This document shows positions 12,170-24,530 of a stretch of DNA of 64,000 nt, piece by piece. This stretch comes from Erigeron canadensis (Eukaryota > Streptophyta > Magnoliopsida > Asterales > Asteraceae): the NCBI RefSeq assembly GCF_010389155.1, contig NC_057765.1, positions 40,133,559-40,197,558 of the forward strand. Reading direction: 5' to 3'. Within the stretch, counting starts at the first letter, position 1; each line of letters starts with the position of its first letter. The notes beneath the pieces are model-generated. The model saw nothing but the letters and a program-made list of their open reading frames with translations. It did not search any database and was not told where the DNA came from. The position numbers and the translations under genes were made by a program.

Positions 12170-15100
12170 ATGTCCGGGATACTTAATGTATTTTCTGTTC
12201 TCCATACTTAATTTCTGATTAATAGGCTAACAGTCTATCTTTGTTCTGCTCCTAACCAACACATACAATGCTCAAAATCAATGCATTGTCCTTTGGTTCT
12301 AATTGGACAAACCAGTACCTAATTGGGAGTACCGCTCCAGAGTCACATGTTACTGTCTGTTTAAATTTTGTTGAAGTCGTTTGATTTTTGGTTGCAGTCA
12401 GGTGTGAATGGCTCAACGTCAACTTTTCCAGACGCCACCGGAAGGGCTTATACTACAGCATTTTCTGGTCAGTTAGGTGCCTCTGCTGCTGATATGAACC
12501 ACAATGATGCAATAGGTGTGCTCAAGTTTTTCAATCTATAGCCATTTTGTTCTTTTGGGGTTTCTTTACTTACTTGGTTTACGATGTACTAGGGTTGCGA
12601 AGTTTGAATGGTAACTACAACCTTCCCAGCATGCCTGGGGGATACACATCAAGAAATTCGGGATTAAATGGTCCCTTGAATGGTATACAACCACCTACTG
12701 GAAACATATCTAACGGACGATATGCAGTAAATAATCTTCCGGTTGCACTTTCTCAGGTATCATGTTTTACAACAATTTTGTCAATAAGTTAGTAAGCCTT
12801 TCTGTAAAATTCCACGTGCCCCCTTGGGCTCACTTGGACTTCGATTTTTATTTCTTTATTGATATGATTGTGCTAATTTTCATTTACCATCCTTTTCATG
12901 TATGCTTCTTTTTTGGATGAAGCAATCTGCTGCCAGCTCTCTTGGGCTTTCAGGGATGACAAACAATGGAGGTACATGTAAAATTAGTTTGAGTAAAACG
13001 TGTAGTTTTTTCATTTCTGCTTTTAATCTTTGGTTCCCCTTCCGTTTCTCATACTAGTAAAATTTCAGGGTCAGGTATACCTCAAAGTTTAGGAAATAGA
13101 GAACAGCTTATGAGCTCAATGGCAATGGGAAACCTAGTAAATGGTGGAAACATTGGAAGAAGTTTAAGCTCTGGTGGACTGAATATGCCTGGGGTTGCTA
13201 GTCGCTTGAATCTAACTGGTAACAATAGACCACAACATTTTGCAATATCTTTGTTTTTGTAAAATGTTATGATGAGTCACTAAATTCAAATGTGTGTTGC
13301 TGCAGTCATAGATCCTCAAGTACATATTTTAGTTGTAACTGTTATTTATAGATCTTCGTTCTTACTATATTGTCGGCAGTATGTGTATTTAATGGCAAAT
13401 CAAAATATATGTGAATAATCTCATCATGTTCGACCAAAATAGTAACTTGGTGTGTTGTTTGAATGGATCCTGGAACTTTAGCACCCCAGATGGTATCTCT
13501 CCTAGGGAATTCTTACACTGGTGCTGGAGGCCCAATTTCACAGAATCAATTTCAAGGAGGGAATAATCATCTAAATTCAATGGCTTTGCTAACTGAGCTG
13601 AATCGTGACCATTCTTTTGATATGAACGATTTCCCTCAGCTAAGTGGGCATCTTAGCTCTGCTGGTGGTTCTCAAAGACAACTAGGTACCGTAGCTGCTG
13701 ACCTATAAGATACATGCACGTCTTCTTGTTTAATCTTTCAATTGATATAAGCACGGCAGTACAATAATGTTTTTGCTTATTACTAAGCAGGGGGTTTGTC
13801 ACGGCGGCAAAGTGTAGGCTTTATGCAACAAAACCAAGAATTTAGCATCCAAAACGAAGATTTTCCTGCTTTGCCTGGATATAAAGGTACACTAATCATC
13901 TTGTTTTCATTCTAGCAAATAGAAATTGTTGTTGGAAGAAGATTGATTCTTTTAAGCTCTGATTAGGCAAATGCTCGAATGTCATTTATCATACATCTGT
14001 AGGTCATAGATAGGATTTTTCATAATCTTTGTTGTTGATTTAGTTATTTTGCTCTAAATGGTCTGAGATTCGATTTGTCCCTATTTGTTCAGTTGGAGCA
14101 TAAAGTTCTGGTATGGTTTTCTGTTATCAATTCTTGGGACAAACATTTTTTGTTACTTTTAATTGAAGATATTTTTATCAAACATATTGTTTACCGACTT
14201 AAGCAACCTCGATATGAAGCTATCAATTCTTTGACGTGAATGCTAAATGAACCTGGTGCTGGGTATCAACTTCTTAGATCCTAGCTAGTTATTTTATTAA
14301 ATCATGATTGAATGGTCTTTTCAGTCCATCATTGCTCTTGGTCTTTAATTTTTTGGTCATCCTATGATTGAGACTAGCATTCTATTTAATTTTCAGAGCG
14401 CTCAGTATACATGCATTGATTTCCAACAAAAAGAGATCCCACTCCATCTGTTAAATTTGTTTGGAGTTTTATATCTTAAGCAGCTATGCAACTTTCTACT
14501 TTCTCTTGGTGGATTGATGGAAAAATCAAGATATGTGATTGACAGCTAGTTCAGTACTTGGCTTTGCAATTCTTATTTGTTTTCTCAGTACGTAGACTGT
14601 TGTAGCGTACTTAAGGTGCACATTAGTGTTTTGCATAGTTAATCAGATACATACTTTGGTCTATTTCCCTTCCTTTGTCGTGTGCCACACTTCTATAAGA
14701 TCAGGGGAAATAACCTAGATTCTACTATCTTATGTAGTTGCCACGAGGTTATAGAATTGTTAGTGATACAAAAAGAAAGTTGTGTTAAATGGCAGTAACC
14801 TTCAAGGAGTTATTGATCTCAAAGTTAGCACATATATTATTCTAGTTACTCAGTCATTTCAAAATTAAAATGCTTTATCATATTATTTAAATGTCCGAAG
14901 CAAAACAGTATTATACCTAAGCAGATCTGCTAATATTTAATGTCTCCGAATGGTTACATTGCGAATGTGCAATATGCTATAAAGGTAAAAAAAATGACTT
15001 CACAAAACTGATCATGTATGGAAACATATAACTAATTAACTATATACTCATTCCCCTTTTTGTAATTCAGTGTAAATAACTTAAGTGCACAAAATAGCTA

Positions 15101-16964
15101 ATATAGACTAATTTACTAAAAAGGACTGTAAAATCCTGGTCAATGTGATTATCTGGCAGAGTCTTACGTGTATCAAGATGACAGAAAAATCCAAACTTAC
15201 CGACAAACAGTCCACGTGTCTCATGCTGAGAGAAAGCTCCAAAGCTTTACCAACTGGACCGACCCTCTCAAAAACTTAAAGTTCAGAACCTCTCTTTTTC
15301 TCTCCTTTTAAAGAATCACTTCAGTTTCTTCATTGAGAACTCCATCTCGGGAAATAATCCATGAATTTCTAGTTACATACTTACATTTTTTGTGTATAAA
15401 TATTTCTTAAGACAAAAAGAGTAGAGCAAGATATCAAATCCCTAATATATTCCAGGGAAATTTGCATTTTACGTCGACTGATTTATCAGTTTAAAGTTAA
15501 TCTTTTTCTCTGTTCCATTGGAAAATATGGGAGGTATTGTTATTGTTTAACCATAATTATATAGATAATTAGATTCTATTTCAGATGATTTTAGTATGAA
15601 GATCTGTGTAGTTTTTCTTCATTAGATTTCACATTTCTTAAATTTGACATCTGAGTGTAGTCTTCTTATTAGTGTACTTAATGACTTCTTTTCAAGAATT
15701 GAGGTATCATGGGATACTACTGTATAGAAGTGCCTCAGTCTGTTCTAATCTGTTTAAAAAGTTACTTGGTTCTTTTAGACCTCAGATTAATTTAGTATGT
15801 ACGTACAAAAATGTGTCTTTATGGCTAGTAATGGTATAATCTAGAGGGTTACAAATGTAAATGGTTGGATTGGGGTAATGGGTCAAAACGATTGATTGTG
15901 ACGTATCAGTAGAAATGGGTCAGTTTGAGACTCATTGATAGGTAAATGGGTTGAAATTGCTCTGTATTTTGTTAGAAAATTTAACATATATATTTGAACA
16001 GGGGTCGCCAAGGCCCTGACATTCATTTTATGTCTATCATCAAGTTGGTAATTTGAACTATAAATCATTCAAGTTCTTATGTTCTTCATATCTATCATTG
16101 ATGTTGTCGTGTTACTACTTTTAAGTAGTAGTCGTGATGTTTATAGCTATCATCCTCTTAGAGTTATCTCGTCATCAATAGTATTATCATGATTCGTTCT
16201 ATTAGTATTATTTGGATCAAGAATCAAGCATGTATTATTGTTTTATCAATTCACATTTCAATAGTAAGGGAGGAATATGATCTGTCATGAGGCAAACGGT
16301 ACTTGTTAATGATTGTAACCCTTTTCCTATTACAGGTGGTAATGATTTTCCAGTTAATATGCACCAGAAGGAACAGCTCCGTGACAATGTGGTGTCTGGC
16401 ATGCAATCCCAGCAACATTTGCCTGTAAGCCTCAACTGTTTTTGGTAGTTAGTTAATAGGGTATCAAGTTTCCATAAATACTAGCCTGCAGTTACTACCT
16501 CGTACTTGATTCTCAGGTCGGGAGATCAGCTGTATTCAGCTTGGGAGGTAGTGGATATTCATCGCATCAACAACAGCAGCATGCTTCACTTAATGGTGGT
16601 AGTTCCTACCTTCCGACAAACACTCAAGATCTCCATTTTCATGGTTCTGAGGTGGTGTATACTTGCATTCCAAGCTTATATTGTAAATTTTGATTCCATG
16701 TTTGTTTCTCATCTGTTTGTTACTAATTAGAGGTGGCAATGTCCACTCGTTTACCTCTAACGGGTCAAATGGAAAATATAAGCTTACAAACGAATTGGGT
16801 CAAATGGGTTAAAAGTTGTCAAAAGTTTTTTCGATGCATAAAACTCTGAAACTCTTTGTTTAGAAGATTAGATTACTATTAAACTGATTTTTTTTAATCA
16901 TAGCTGGCACACTAGTTATGGAAAAAAAGAGTAAATTGGATCAAAAGGGTTTTTGGCCAACCCG

Positions 16965-16997
<33 letters not shown>

Positions 16998-19900
16998 TGA
17001 TGTAGAGCGATTACTCACCTCTATGGCTCTATCTGGAACGTTCATACTAGCTATAGCTTTATTAAATTTTCCAAGTTAATTTTAGGCATGGCTTACTATT
17101 TCATGTAGGCAAGAAACTCGGGGATGCTTGCCAGTGGATCAAGGCCTGTAAACTTGTCAAACACAGTGTCAGGTGGTGGTTCTTACGATCAGCTCATTCA
17201 GCAGTATCAACACTTTCAGAAACAGGCGCAGATACGCCTTGCCAGTCCGTTTAGAGACCAGGATTTGAAGTCAACCCAGGCATCTCAATCTGTTGCTGAC
17301 AGATTTGGATTATTGGGTTTGTTGAATGTCATAAGGATGAACAATCCTGATTTGACCCCTCTTGCTCTAGGTATAGATCTTATGACATTGGGTCTAAACT
17401 TGAATTCTCCTGACAATCTGTATAAGAAGTTTTCATCTCCATGGTCGGATGAATCTGCCAAGGGAGAGCCCCATTACGCCATTCCTGAGTGTTTTAACAC
17501 CAAACAACCATCTCCCCTAAACGTGAGTTTTGTTCTGTCTGATTTTTTTCTATAGATGCCTGGCCTAAGGAGTCTCAGTTTTCTTTGTTTATTACAGCAA
17601 GATAGCTTCTCAAGATTTTCTCCAGAGACCTTGTTTTATATATTCTATAGGTTACTTTCTCCTACTTACAAAGTTTATATTGTTGCATGTTACTAATAGT
17701 TTGCAATTTCTACCCATTAAGCTGTGACTGGGTAGATTGGGTTATGGTTGATCTTTAATTGCTCAAATTGGTTGAATTTAAAGATTAACCCTAAGTAAAC
17801 TTGTAAAATGTGTAATTACAGTTTAAAGTAGAGCAAAAGTAGTTTTTTAATGCATAAAACCTTCTAAATTATTTTTTAAAATTTTCATCATTGTATTCAT
17901 ATACTTCGTATATTTGAAGTTATATTTTACATGCTGATTATTTATAATAGATCTAATTTTTTTTTGAGAGAAAGTGTTTTGGGTCAGCTCAACTTGGCCC
18001 ATCTTGTTCAGCATAAAGTTTATTTGGTTTAATCCATAATTTACTCTGCCCACTCCACCTCAAACGTTTGTTCACATTTTACAGCATGCCAAAGGACGAG
18101 GCCCAGTTGTTTGCGGCAAATGAACTGTATGTACCCCTTCGACCTCCTTTTTTTTAAACTTTGTTTGTTGATCATGCCCATCAAAATCATTTGGTTTAAC
18201 TCCCTTAGGTATATAACCAGCTCATGTAAATTGAGTGATTGTCACAGCAAGCTAGCTCACTTATTATACGGAAATGAGAATAATGTAATACAATTGAGCT
18301 GTACCTCACGTTGTTGCGGACTAAATCACATACACTCGACTGAATGGACCGAACATAAATGTTCAGTTTGTTTTTCCGACTCGGAACTCAGTTCCACTCA
18401 CTTATAGCATTTCTATCCATCCCCCATTCTCTCTTTTTTTTTTCTTGTAATAAACAAATAGGTCTGCAGTTACATGTTTCCTTCTCTCGCCATTTGTATA
18501 TAAAAAAAGAAGGGTAAATGGTTAAAATGAGTTGCACCTTGGTCGTAAACTTACTTGTTACTGATCTGTTGAAATGGCCATACTATCCTCGTATGGATCC
18601 TTGTCTAAATGATCTTGAGGGGTATATAAGATTTAGGATATAGATCGTCGACAAATGCTTCACATGGGAATTAGGAAGTGTGAAAACTTGGGAGACTGAT
18701 GATTCAGTTATGCTTTTTACGTGCTGTTATGCTTTACTAACGAACCTTGTCAAGTTCACCTACCGATGCAGTTGGGGGTAGACGGGCTTTAGGTTGCAAT
18801 GGGGTTGGACAAGATCCAAACCAGCACTCGCCCGGACTACTTTAAGAAATTGATACTCGTTTATTGGGTAACGAGTCGAAACGGGTAGTATTTTTTATAC
18901 TGGCCGCTGGGTTGGGTTTAGCCACACTTTCTTTTCCATATTTTATTCGTAGTAAATAATTTATGTGTATCATGTATTCATGTTTATAGTTATCTGAAAC
19001 TTTGAAGTTTGAATAGGGTGATTTAGGGGTTTTGCATTTTAACTAGACTTTGTGGGGACTTTGAACCCATTTGAATTGTTCCCCTTATAGCTCGTTCCCG
19101 TTTGATGTGCTTAAGAAAAAATTACACCCCAAATCAACCCATTCACACAAGTAAATGGGTCAAAATTCCCATTCTAGATTATTGTTTGAAATGATTTGAG
19201 TTCTTGTATGACGTTGACCCTGGCAAGTAGTGTAGAATTGATTTATCTGAAAGTGATTATGAATTTTATCTTCATTATTTCATATGCTTTATTGACATGT
19301 GTTGCAGGCACAATAGAGGATGGTTTTATCACCGAGAGCTGCGTCTATGGTTTTCAAGGGCTCCCAACATGGAACTCCTTGTCAAGACAAGTACTTTTGA
19401 GAGAGGTTGTTATTACTGTTTCGACCCCAACACCTGGGAAACTATTCGAAAGGTTTGCATAATTCAATATCCGCATCATTACCTTTACCTTTTCACTCTA
19501 ATATGCATACATTCAACTAGTGTTCTATGCATATTAGATCTTTAAATCTGTGCCACAAAGAAAATTATGTAAAAAGTGAGTAGGTAAATCTCCAATAGGG
19601 GTTTGTTTTTGATCCAGAATTTTGCCAAACTGGATCCAAACTATTAAAAAATAAATTGGACCAAGTAACAGGAAAGATACATTGGGTTTGGTCATTCTTT
19701 TTTTGGTAAAAGGGATACCCTGGTTCGATGGGGTTTGGTCTTGGTTCATGAGTATTTCAGTCTTTTTCTGAAAAGTATGCAGTACATATTAAACATCAAG
19801 GGTAATGTTTTTACAAACTCACAATCCCTTAACACTTATGAATGGTTATGTCTTGTTAGAAAAAAAAAAGTCTTTTGATGAATACCCTGAGAAATTTATT

Positions 19901-20505
19901 TCAAGTACTTAGTCTTGTCCAGAAGTCTAGAAAAATGGAATTGACATAGTTACGGTTTTGCTTGGTTTTGCCAAAACCTAACTGGATCAAGGGATTGTAA
20001 AGTTACTTATTCCAATCATGAATCATGCTTGCAAAAGTATCCTTTTAGGGTCCACACTTTTATTTTGAAAAAATACGGTTCTTTCTTTCATCTATCAACT
20101 TTTCATGCCAGTAATTAAGTTGCATTTGAGCATTAAATAGTTTACCTTGGAAGGGCAGACCAAAGATGTTACTATTGAACTGTGTACCGTACCATGTGTT
20201 GTTGGTTCGGGTCCTCCAGTTTGTCTTTTACTAATCACCACATATCTGTACTAATGTATCCATTGAATAGTACATCGTAGTGGATATTTTGTGAACATAT
20301 GTTGCTTTTGTAATCTTATCTCCTTAGCTTTCTTGTCAAAATTAGCTAATGTCTATGATCAAGTACATTGACATACATATATATACTATACACAATTAGA
20401 CATGTATGCTGCCAAGTTTTGATAGTTGTTTGACTTGCGTTGCAGGACAACTTTGTTGTTCAATATGAAATGGTGGAAGACCGACCGGTGCTTCCCCGTC
20501 GTTAG
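12170..20505 (+). CDS. NOT2: CCR4-NOT transcription complex subunit 2 (NOT2/VIP2-like)
   Basis: Structural subunit of the CCR4-NOT deadenylase complex, acting in mRNA decay and transcription. Exons: 12170-12187, 12398-12515, 12593-12756, 12923-12971, 13069-13218, 13482-13685, 13791-13886, 16336-16424, 16517-16651, 17109-17522, 17598-17650, 18085-18126, 19308-19452, 20446-20505. The sum is 1737 nt, 578 residues plus TAG, with all phases consistent. It starts MSGILN, the usual start of plant NOT2. The N-terminal two thirds is low-complexity Ser/Gly/Asn/Gln with conserved NEDFPALPGYKG and SYDQLIQQYQHFQ. The C-terminal NOT2/3/5 domain begins near residue 440 with DRFGLLGLLNVIRMNNPDLT and includes GLNLNSPDNLYKKF, FSPETLFYIFY, WFYHRELRLWFSR and FERGCYYCFDPNTWE. 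Intron 7 is long (2.45 kb) and introns 9-12 carry dispersed repeats. No lesion was seen; length is close to known plant NOT2 proteins. Confidence 0.93.
13887..16335 (+). other. Long intron 7 of NOT2
   Basis: A 2.45 kb intron between the PALPGYKG exon and the NDFPVN exon. Apart from a dispersed GGGTCA-type repeat near 15838-15970 I see no exon, RNA gene or clear transposon termini in it. Confidence 0.55.
16730..16998. repeat. Dispersed intronic repeat plus CT/TA microsatellite
   Basis: Begins TAGAGGTGGCAATG and contains GGGTCAAATGG and GGGTCAAATGGG. It ends at a (TC)n run followed by (TA)n at about 16968-16998. Same family as the blocks at 3265 and 31575, within NOT2 intron 9. Confidence 0.5.
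17697..18064. repeat. Dispersed intronic repeat in NOT2 intron 11
   Basis: Contains GGGTAGATTGGGTT, GTGTTTTGGGTCAGCTC and ends CCCACTCCACCTC, the mirrored AGGTGG-type end of the dispersed family. It sits just upstream of the small 42-nt exon at 18085. Boundaries are approximate. Confidence 0.4.
18765..19165. repeat. Dispersed intronic repeat in NOT2 intron 12
   Basis: Contains GGGGTAGACGGGC, AACGAGTCGAAACGGGTAG and closes with CAACCCATT and AAATGGGTCAAAATTCCC. Same compositional family as the other GGGTCAAA repeats in this window; edges are vague. Confidence 0.35.
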
Positions 20506-21889
20506 TTTTATGAAGTGTCTGATAATACAGGCTGGGACTCGTCTTCTTTGATTTCAAAGAACTTGATGAGTTAGATCTTTTAGAAGTTATATACAGAACT
20601 AAGAAAGTAAGTAATCCAAATGGTTGGGTGCATAATCTAAAGTTTAAAAAAATTATGTTTAAATAGATATGCGTAAATGTTTGTGTTTAAACTCCTGGTT
20701 ACAAACTTCTTTTAGAAATCTTAAAAGAAAAAAAAAAATTGTTGTACTTTATTTTAGCTTGCTTTCCTGTTTTGTTGTCTTGCATGGTTTCTCTAATGAA
20801 TATTAGGTCACGTTTGACTTATATGTCTTTTCCTGTGTGGTTTAGCTTATTTAAAACAAATTATCTATTTACAAAGGTGTGTTTGTGTGACACTTTTCGA
20901 CCCTTTAAAACCTGAGAATCCGTTTTTTTTCCCCTTTTCTTTTTATGTTCACACAAACTTCCCTTTAAAGTAGATATCGATTTTGACCCATTAATGTGCA
21001 AATAAGTTGCTTTTGTTTATATTGGGTTTATATAAAATATAAATATAAAACTTTTGCTAATTGAAGAAAAGTTAAGTTGGTTGAAAATCATTGAAGTTTT
21101 TCCATATATGTAAAAGCATTTGAGCCAAGCATAAGATGATCCGACACACTTTTTCTCATTTTAGCGTTGTTAAATCTCCAATTGAGTTTTCTTTCAAAGC
21201 AAACACCTCTAGCTCAAATCCATTATAGGATTAGGGTACACAGATTCCTTTGGTAAATAGTATCTTGAAATCATAAACGGAAATCTAATGAAATATAAGG
21301 CTTTTGTGCATACGGTTTAGAAAATTGTTACGCATAAAAGTAATCATGCTGCCAAAATAATGATTAACAATCATATACAATATTGTCTTAAGTTGTTAGC
21401 TAGAGTTTTATAGATTATAATAATTAATTAATTAGTAAAATGGTTAATGCCAATATCATCTAGTGATATACGGATAGGTTTGTTTGGTGGCGACCAGATT
21501 TTGTTTCTAAAGTGAATAGTTCTAATATAAAATCAATAAAATAAATAAAGATATAATTATGCAATTCTATCTTCAAATCCAATATATTTCTTTCTTAAAC
21601 GAGGATAATGTCCGCGCGTTGTAGCGGCTAGGAGGTGAGGAAAATATAAAAGGGAGGCGGTGGTGGAGATCGAGGGCAGTGATGGAGAAGGAGGGCGGCG
21701 ACGGAGAGTGATAAAAGGTCGAGGAGAGCGTGTAATAATTAGAATGAATGAGGAAAATAGGATGTATATATATAAGGGTTTATGTTTAAGTAGGGTGTAA
21801 GGGGTATTATGGGAATACTGAAAAAAATTGCTTAATTTCCAAAAATAAAAAAGCAATCTTAATCTTATCTTATCTTAATCTTAATCTTA
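20506..21889. other. Intergenic spacer after NOT2
   Basis: Holds the NOT2 3' UTR, then AT-rich sequence. A GC-rich patch at about 21600-21735, rich in GGAGG/GGCGG, stands out in composition and may be a transposon fragment. A TCTTAA-rich run at 21856-21890 abuts the Helitron-like element. No gene was recognised. Confidence 0.5.
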
Positions 21890-22966
21890 TCTTAATATAT
21901 ACTATAAGGCAACTGACCTAACATCAATTGACCAATCACAGCTCTCGATTTCTCAAAATTAATTAAATCAACACACGTCTAAATTAATTTACACTTTTTG
22001 ATTTTCCATCATCAATTTACACTTTCAACCCAATTTAAAATAATTAATACTTTATTGTATAATGTTTATCTAATAACAAAATATAGTTAAAAGTTAGGGA
22101 CGTTACATATTTATATCAATATTTTATTTTATATTAATAAATGTAATCAATTTAATTGTAATATTGTTGTTATTAGTAATTGTAATCGGACTATAATTAA
22201 GATAATCATTGTTGTTGAAATTAACTAAATCAACACATGTCTAAATTAGTTGACACTTTTTGATTTTTCATCACTAATTTACTCTTTTTAGCCCAATTTA
22301 AAAACAATTAATACTTTATTGCATAACTTCTATCTAATAATATAGCTAAAAGTTAAGGACATTACATATTTATGTCAAAATTTATTTTAATTGTAATATT
22401 ATTGTTATTAGTAATTGTAGATAATCATTGTTGTTGAAATTAATTAAATCAACACATGTCTAAATTAATTTACACTTTTTGATTTTTCATCATCAAATTA
22501 CACTTTTTAACCCAATTTAAAAATAATGAATACGTTATTGCATAATTTCTATCTAATAACAAAATATAGCTAAAAGTTAGGAACGTACATATTTATATCA
22601 AAATTTATTTTATATTATTAACTGTAATCAATTTAATTCTACTATTGTTATTATTAGTAATTGTAATCAGATTATAATTAGGATAATCATTATTATTATT
22701 AGTAATCAAAATCAAATTATATCTAGGATATAGTTCTTCTTATCTAAACTGAAATCTACAAATAAAATCACAACAAACAAAATTATTGAAAACCCCAAGA
22801 ACCTTAATATGATTTATCATTCAGTATTTACATTTAAATTAAATATCTCAATTCTTTTTAAGTATATTTTTATATTTAATGTATAAGTATTTTTTTGTTT
22901 CATATACTAATTCTTATATTAATAATGTTTGTAAAACTCGTGTATGTGACACGAGTCAAAAATCTA
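21890..22966 (+). mobile_element. Helitron-like non-autonomous element
   Basis: 5' end TCTTAATATATACTATAAGG followed within 50 bp by ACCAATCACA. The 3' end carries a perfect 8-bp-stem hairpin (ACTCGTGT, loop ATGTG, ACACGAGT at 22936-22956), then about ten bases ending ATCTA. A 5' TC and a 3' hairpin near a CT-containing end are Helitron hallmarks. No coding sequence; the interior is three tandem repeats. The CTRR end is not perfect (CTAC). Confidence 0.5.
21956..22700 (+). repeat. Three tandem repeats of about 220-260 bp
   Basis: Units start at 21956, 22218 and 22437, each opening AAATTAAYTAAATCAACAC followed by CTAAATTARTT and CACTTTTTGATTTT. Unit 2 lacks about 40 bp. They fill the interior of the Helitron-like element. 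Confidence 0.8.
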
Positions 22967-22967
22967 C

Positions 22968-23340
22968 TCTTAATATATACTAAAAAACAGTGATCAAAAC
23001 CCAATTAACCAATCACAACTTTCAATTTTTTTAAATTAAATTTTTAAACATGTGACTAAATTAGGTATAAAAACAAAATCACATTAAAAATAAAAACATT
23101 AAAAATTTGTCCACCAACATATAGTATTGATTTGGATTACCACTAAAAAAGAAAAATAACAATATGCCAACTCCTTTCATATATGAAAACACAATAAACG
23201 CTCAAACCAAATCCTACACAAACTATAATGAAAATCAAGCTCCTTCCTTGCACGATACTTTACGAAAATATAATAAAATACAAACCTCTCAATATAATGT
23301 TTGTTTTTTTCGCAATGACAATATATAATGCAACTACTTG
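22968..23340 (+). mobile_element. Second Helitron-like 5' end, head-to-tail with the first
   Basis: Starts TCTTAATATATACTAAAAAA and continues to AATTAACCAATCACAAC, matching the 5' end of the element at 21890 and lying directly after its 3' end. I could not locate a 3' hairpin; the right limit given is arbitrary. Confidence 0.4.
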
Positions 23341-23364
23341 ATCTTAGATCAAATGACCACCTAG

Positions 23365-23631
23365 TTTTGATGCATTAAAAGTCCACAAAATTAACATAGT
23401 GCATAACTAATTATTATTATTTAAGTGTTTAACAACACATTGATCCGTCAAAATCGAAAGAAACACTTTTTGGTTGGATGCATCATTTTGAAGAATATGC
23501 ATCCAAAATGGATGCACAAAACAAAAAACATGATTTTCTTGATTTTGACAGGCCAATGTGTTGTTAAACACTTAAATAGTGATAATTAGTTATACATGAT
23601 CTTGGTTTTATGGAGTTTTAATGCATCAAAA
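23365..23631. mobile_element. 267-bp foldback MITE with about 95-bp TIRs
   Basis: Ends TTTTGATGCATTAAAA and TTTTAATGCATCAAAA are exact inverse copies. The arms continue with TAACTAATTAT, ATTTAAGTGTTTAACAACAC and TGTCAAAATC mirrored on both sides around a short centre containing GGATGCATC-type sequence. No coding capacity. Confidence 0.7.
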
Positions 23632-23637
23632 TATAAT

Positions 23638-23693
23638 TTTTAAGTGTTCTCACCGTGTGCTTATTTTAATCAGGTTCTCACCGTGTGCTTATA
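23638..23693. repeat. Short tandem duplication GTTCTCACCGTGTGCTTA
   Basis: The 18-bp word GTTCTCACCGTGTGCTTA occurs twice (about 23645 and 23674), followed by a TA run. Confidence 0.7.
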
Positions 23694-23705
23694 TATATAT
23701 ATATA

Positions 23706-23993
23706 GGTGCAAGTTATTTTAGGACCACTTATTTTAGGACATGTGTTTTTTGTAACTTACACACCACCATGACCATCTCCGATCACCACCATGATTTTCC
23801 GGTGACGGGGACCACTAGAAAATCATTTTTAAGTTAACTTACACATGATTTTTCGCCGACGGCGGTGGTCGCCGGAGCCGGAGGACCATGTTTTTGGTCG
23901 GAGATGATCATGATGGTGGTGGTCGGTGATGATGATTATGATGTGGTCTTAATTGGTCTTAAAATAAGAGGTGGTCCTAAAATAACCCACCCC
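23706..23993. mobile_element. Mutator-type MITE, copy 1
   Basis: TIRs: left GTTATTTTAGGACCAC then CTTATTTTAGGAC; right end, inverted, GGGTTATTTTAGGACCAC then CTTATTTTAAGACC. The interior is rich in CACCATGA-type motifs. Flanks TATATATATA and TATATATGTA resemble a 10-bp target duplication. Same family as 49181-49380. Its right end is only about 9 bp from the duplicated HAP2 fragment. Confidence 0.65.
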
Positions 23994-24002
23994 TATATAT
24001 GT

Positions 24003-24325
24003 ATATATCATTATGCTATATATTATATAGATGTGAAGTATAATTATCTCGAACTCAAGTAAAGTTTTGTTTGTGTGTGCTCTATAGTTTGCGCGATAAT
24101 CAAGGACGTATTATTGAGCATACTCAGGTAATTAGTACTCTGCTTACCTTCACAAATATCATTTTTAATGACGTGTCCATGTCATTGTACTTTTCTTCAT
24201 TGTATAGCCAACATGTTGTCCTTGTGGAAAGTGGCGTCGGGTGCCTTCATCGTGTGGGAATTTTTGTAAGTCGTGCGAATTTGGTACCAATTTCAACTAT
24301 GCATTTAGAATTTTCTTTTGGTGTT
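24003..24325 (+). pseudogene. Duplicated HAP2/GCS1 fragment (exons 4 and 5)
   Basis: About 320 bp matching 26815-27115 inside HAP2: end of intron 3, exon 4 (24088-24127), intron 4, exon 5 (24208-24265) and the start of intron 5. Exon 4 is identical (40/40). Exon 5 differs at three of 58 positions, all silent third-codon changes. Splice sites are intact, with TATAG rather than TACAG before exon 5. No other HAP2 exon lies nearby, so it cannot make the protein alone. It begins about 9 bp after the MITE at 23706-23993. Confidence 0.9.
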
Positions 24326-24334
24326 TAGTTATGA

Positions 24335-24530
24335 TTATCAAAAGAGAAAAGAGAAAGATTTACATGAAGATGGATGACTAAAAATAAGATGAAGGAGCAA
24401 GATAAAGATGAAGAAGCAGATCTAGAAGATGAATAGATAACACAGTTTCAGATTTTCGGATTATCTAAAAAGAAAAAGGGAAAGATTTACATGAAGATGA
24501 ATGACTAAGAATAAGATGAAGAAGCCAATA
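24335..24530. repeat. Direct repeat GAAAGATTTACATGAAGATG
   Basis: A stretch of about 60 bp (GAAAGATTTACATGAAGATG, then GATGACTAA and AATAAGATGAAG) occurs at about 24345 and again at about 24480. Purine-rich, with no gene. It starts just after the HAP2-homologous piece ends. Confidence 0.6.

Noticed and set aside
13389..13580. Minus-strand frame overlapping NOT2 exon 6
   Set aside because: Antisense to a well-supported coding exon; also the plus-strand Met at 13463 lies in the intron, because the acceptor at 13481 fits the phase.
21557..21856. 99-codon minus-strand open frame
   Set aside because: Low-complexity translation of a GC-rich patch, with no homology recognised and a position beside a transposon end; not called as a gene.
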